A stretch of 64,000 nt of DNA, taken from assembly GCA_022432975.1 (NCBI GenBank), contig CM039508.1, positions 15,984,609 through 16,048,608 of the forward strand, in the 5' to 3' direction. The translations under genes and the position numbers were made by a program. This document shows positions 62,080 to 64,000 of this stretch, piece by piece; position 1 is the stretch's first letter; the number at the start of each line of letters is the position of its first letter. Under the pieces are notes generated by a model that ran no database searches, was not told where the DNA came from, and worked only from the letters and a program-made list of their open reading frames with translations. The stretch is from Begonia masoniana. Its lineage: Eukaryota; Streptophyta; Magnoliopsida; Cucurbitales; Begoniaceae.

Positions 62080-62198
62080 CTGCGAGGTTGAAATTGCGGA
62101 TTTTCATAGTTTAATGTTTTTCTCGATGAACAGTGTATTTTAAGGGTTTTTTTTAAAACCAACCCATACTTTAGGGTTTTTTTAAAAAAAACCCTAAA
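62080..62198 (-). repeat. Right terminal inverted repeat of the MULE
   Basis: Its reverse complement aligns with 55328-55460. It ends AAAAAAACCCTAAA. Confidence 0.75.
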
Positions 62199-62367
62199 AT
62201 TTATTATAATTTTAATTAATTATTTTAGAGTTAAATTATAATAAATCGTGCAAGTGTTAAAAAATCACGAAAATTTTTAGATTACCTTTCCATGATTTGT
62301 TCTACATATGGTAAAAAATTTAGTTTATTGTAAAGTACAGCAAATTTACATACAACAACTAAGCAGA
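62199..62367. other. Short spacer
   Basis: AT-rich sequence between the MULE end and the stop of the plant transposon-protein gene. No signal seen. Confidence 0.4.
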
Positions 62368-63618
62368 CTACACAGGAGGGGCATCATCGTCAGAGTCCGT
62401 GGCGTTTTTCGTCATCCAAGTCGCCCACCTCTCGCTTATCTCTTTATAAGACTCGTTGAGATAATGCTGAGCAGAGACCAGTTGTTGCATCTCTCGTTGC
62501 TGGCTTTGCTGTGATTCCAGCAATTGCTGCAGCTGCTACTGGTGTGTTTGCTGCATCTCATATATTTGCCGTTGTTGCTGATACTGTTGGTGGTGGTGCA
62601 TTCGATGCATCTCATTTATCTGTTGCTGTTGCTGGTACTGTTGCTGGTGCATATCATTCAACTGCTGTTGATGCGTCTCTTGCATCTGATATAGCTGTTG
62701 TAGATACTGCCTTGTATCTCAGCCGCTTCTCTCATCCTCTTGGGGGGCGTTTGGTGGCGATGTAGTCTCATCCATTGGCACTGCCCGAGAGGTGGATGCT
62801 CGAGAGGTGGATGCCCCCTGATTTCTTCTTAGCACCCACTCGCCATCGACTTCGACGATCCCCATCCGTATCAACTGGGTCGTGTCAAATACGTCGGTCG
62901 ATCTACGAGGGAATATCTGCTCTCCAACCGGTATGCGAATACCAACTCGCATGACGAGCTTCATAATCAATGCCCCGTATGAGAAATTAGTGGTGGGTGC
63001 CCTCCCGATCTCATGCATGTGATTTAAAATCAAGAAACCGGGGTAAAAAAGCTTCGCGTTGCATAGCTTCTCCATCACATAGAGGTCCATGCAAGTGACG
63101 TGATTTCGATGACCCTCTCACGGCAGAAGAGTGTGGGCGAGCATGTTTCGGAGAACCCGACCTCTAACATTCAGCTCGTGCGCTCTTGGCTTCACGAACA
63201 CCCCAATATTGGGGTTGTAGTGAATTTGACCAAGGAACTCTACTCCCTCGGGCAATGTAAAAAATGGACAGTCTCGGGAAGCATGGTAATATCGCTCCGC
63301 CCTTTCTATGTTAAATCCCAGAACGTCATTCACCTGCTCTGCCCGTATCAAAAAATCAAACCCAAGAATGTACGTTCTCAAACCTGTTAAAACTCCATCG
63401 GTCCCGACCGTTCTCAGGTTGGCGTAGAATAAGCGAACTATTCTCTCGCATGTCTCGCATGTCAATGCATTGATCCCGTTTAGGCCGATATTCTCCAACA
63501 TTTGTTTAATGCCCAACGACTCCCAACCGCTAAAGTCTACATACATGCAAAAGTTTAGTGAGCGTTTTCGCAGATCTTGCTCAAACTTTCTTTGGCAATC
63601 TTGAGACAAAAATTTCAT
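62368..63618 (-). pseudogene. Plant transposon protein-domain gene with Gln-rich tail, three nonsense codons
   Basis: A single 417-codon frame without any frameshift. It starts MKFLSQDCQRKFEQDLRKRS; then RIVRLFYANLRTVGTDGVLT and LIRAEQVNDVLGF resemble the plant-specific putative transposon protein domain (the FYANL...VRG...IN pattern), found in proteins near or inside plant transposons, function unknown. The C-terminal third is Gln/Met-rich (QYLQQLYQMQETHQQQLNDM, then HQQQYQQQQQINEMHRMHHH), probably coiled coil, ending TKNATDSDDDAPPV. In-frame stops: TGA at 63120-63118, TGA at 62721-62719 and TAG at 62538-62536; the TAG is one change from CAG and the TGAs one change from CGA. A splice acceptor-like TTTGACAG at ~63630 suggests an upstream exon. 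Confidence 0.75.
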
Positions 63619-64000
63619 GGTAAGATCCTGTCAAATAAAGTATTAGACAAAAATTATCGATAATTGAAAAAAAGTATTACAAATATTTAATATTTAAATA
63701 AATAAACATTAGAAATATTTAAAAGTATTAGAATTATTAGAAATTATTTAAATAAATAATCCTAAATTAAAATAATTATACTTTAATGATATAAACAATA
63801 AATATATATATATATAAATAATAAAAACATAATGCATACCGTTTGACATATGTGATATAAATAATAAAAATATTCATATTAATAATCAAAAAAATAATAC
63901 CTGGAAGTGGAGAAAAATAATATTGGAAAGGAAGGAAAATATTAGTGGGATTAAGAGAGGGAGAAGATTGTGAGTAATAAGATTGAAAATGGGAGAGGGA
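63619..64000. other. AT-rich sequence upstream of the transposon-protein gene
   Basis: Includes an (AT)n run near 63804-63816. It may be intron or promoter of the gene on the - strand; no exon could be supported. Confidence 0.4.

Larger units (their letters stand above)
55328..62198 (+). mobile_element. Mutator-like element (MULE), interrupted
   Basis: Imperfect terminal inverted repeats at 55328-~55460 and ~62080-62198 start TTTAGGGTTTTTTT; shared words include AGGGTTTTTTT, GGGTTGG, CTGTTCATC and GGCAGGGG/CGCAGGGG. Candidate 9-bp flanks AAGTATTAC and ATTTATTAT agree at six positions, so the TSD is weak. Inside are a palindrome array, a TATA box, a mudrA-type transposase and a 4.4-kb solo LTR. 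The C-terminal half of the transposase is missing between the solo LTR and the right end. Net length without the LTR is about 2.4 kb. Confidence 0.82.

Noticed and set aside
62308..62765. + strand ORFs rich in Ala/Val/Cys
   Set aside because: Antisense shadow of the Gln/Met-rich tail of the - strand gene.

Overview
This window is flowering-plant (angiosperm, probably eudicot) nuclear DNA and is almost entirely transposable elements. The evidence is primer-binding sites complementary to plant initiator tRNA-Met, a Cassandra element carrying a 5S-rRNA-like domain, plant-type Ty1-copia, Ty3-gypsy, hAT and Mutator-like remains, and one plant UDP-glycosyltransferase. I cannot name a genus from the sequence. 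No complete, undamaged host gene is visible.

Positions 1-28727 are one nest, read from matching target-site duplications (TSDs). The oldest layer is Ty3-gypsy element B (+ strand, 5' part left of the window). Its pol is split by a SIRE-like Ty1-copia element (4-9595) and by a solo LTR (9764-15935, TSD GGCTC). That solo LTR contains Cassandra (11919-15300, TSD AATTT), whose 5S-like domain is split by another solo LTR (12060-14608, TSD CTTTT). The 3' LTR of B (17384-28727) holds a complete, slightly decayed Ty3-gypsy element C on the - strand (18387-27530, TSD TATAA).

Positions 28728-35855 hold a decayed hAT transposase, a broken two-exon flavonoid-type UDP-glycosyltransferase on the - strand (32149-34036; three frameshifts) and AT-rich spacer. 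Positions 35856-44849 are a CRM-like Ty3-gypsy element (+) split by a solo LTR (39724-42123, TSD TGATG). Athila/Tat-like pol debris (44986-46400), spacer and a second Ty1-copia relic follow; that relic is split by an LTR-like insertion carrying its own solo LTR (51043-52679, TSD CTGAG) and a minisatellite.

Positions 55328-62198 are a Mutator-like element (MULE) with about 110-130 bp inverted ends, a ladder of perfect palindromes and a mudrA-type transposase with two nonsense codons. A 4.4-kb solo LTR (57503-61948, TSD ATCGT) sits inside it and carries a 54/36-bp tandem array with 61 copies of the palindrome TGACGTCA. The right end has a decayed plant-transposon-protein gene with a glutamine-rich tail (- strand, 63618-62368).

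The most unusual signals are: (1) the 61-site TGACGTCA array; (2) exon-like cassettes of 46-51 and about 15 nt, bordered by consensus splice sites, shared by otherwise diverged gypsy LTRs; (3) a block at a fixed place in these LTRs whose sequence is replaced from copy to copy by different tandem or palindromic DNA; and (4) the MULE palindrome ladder.
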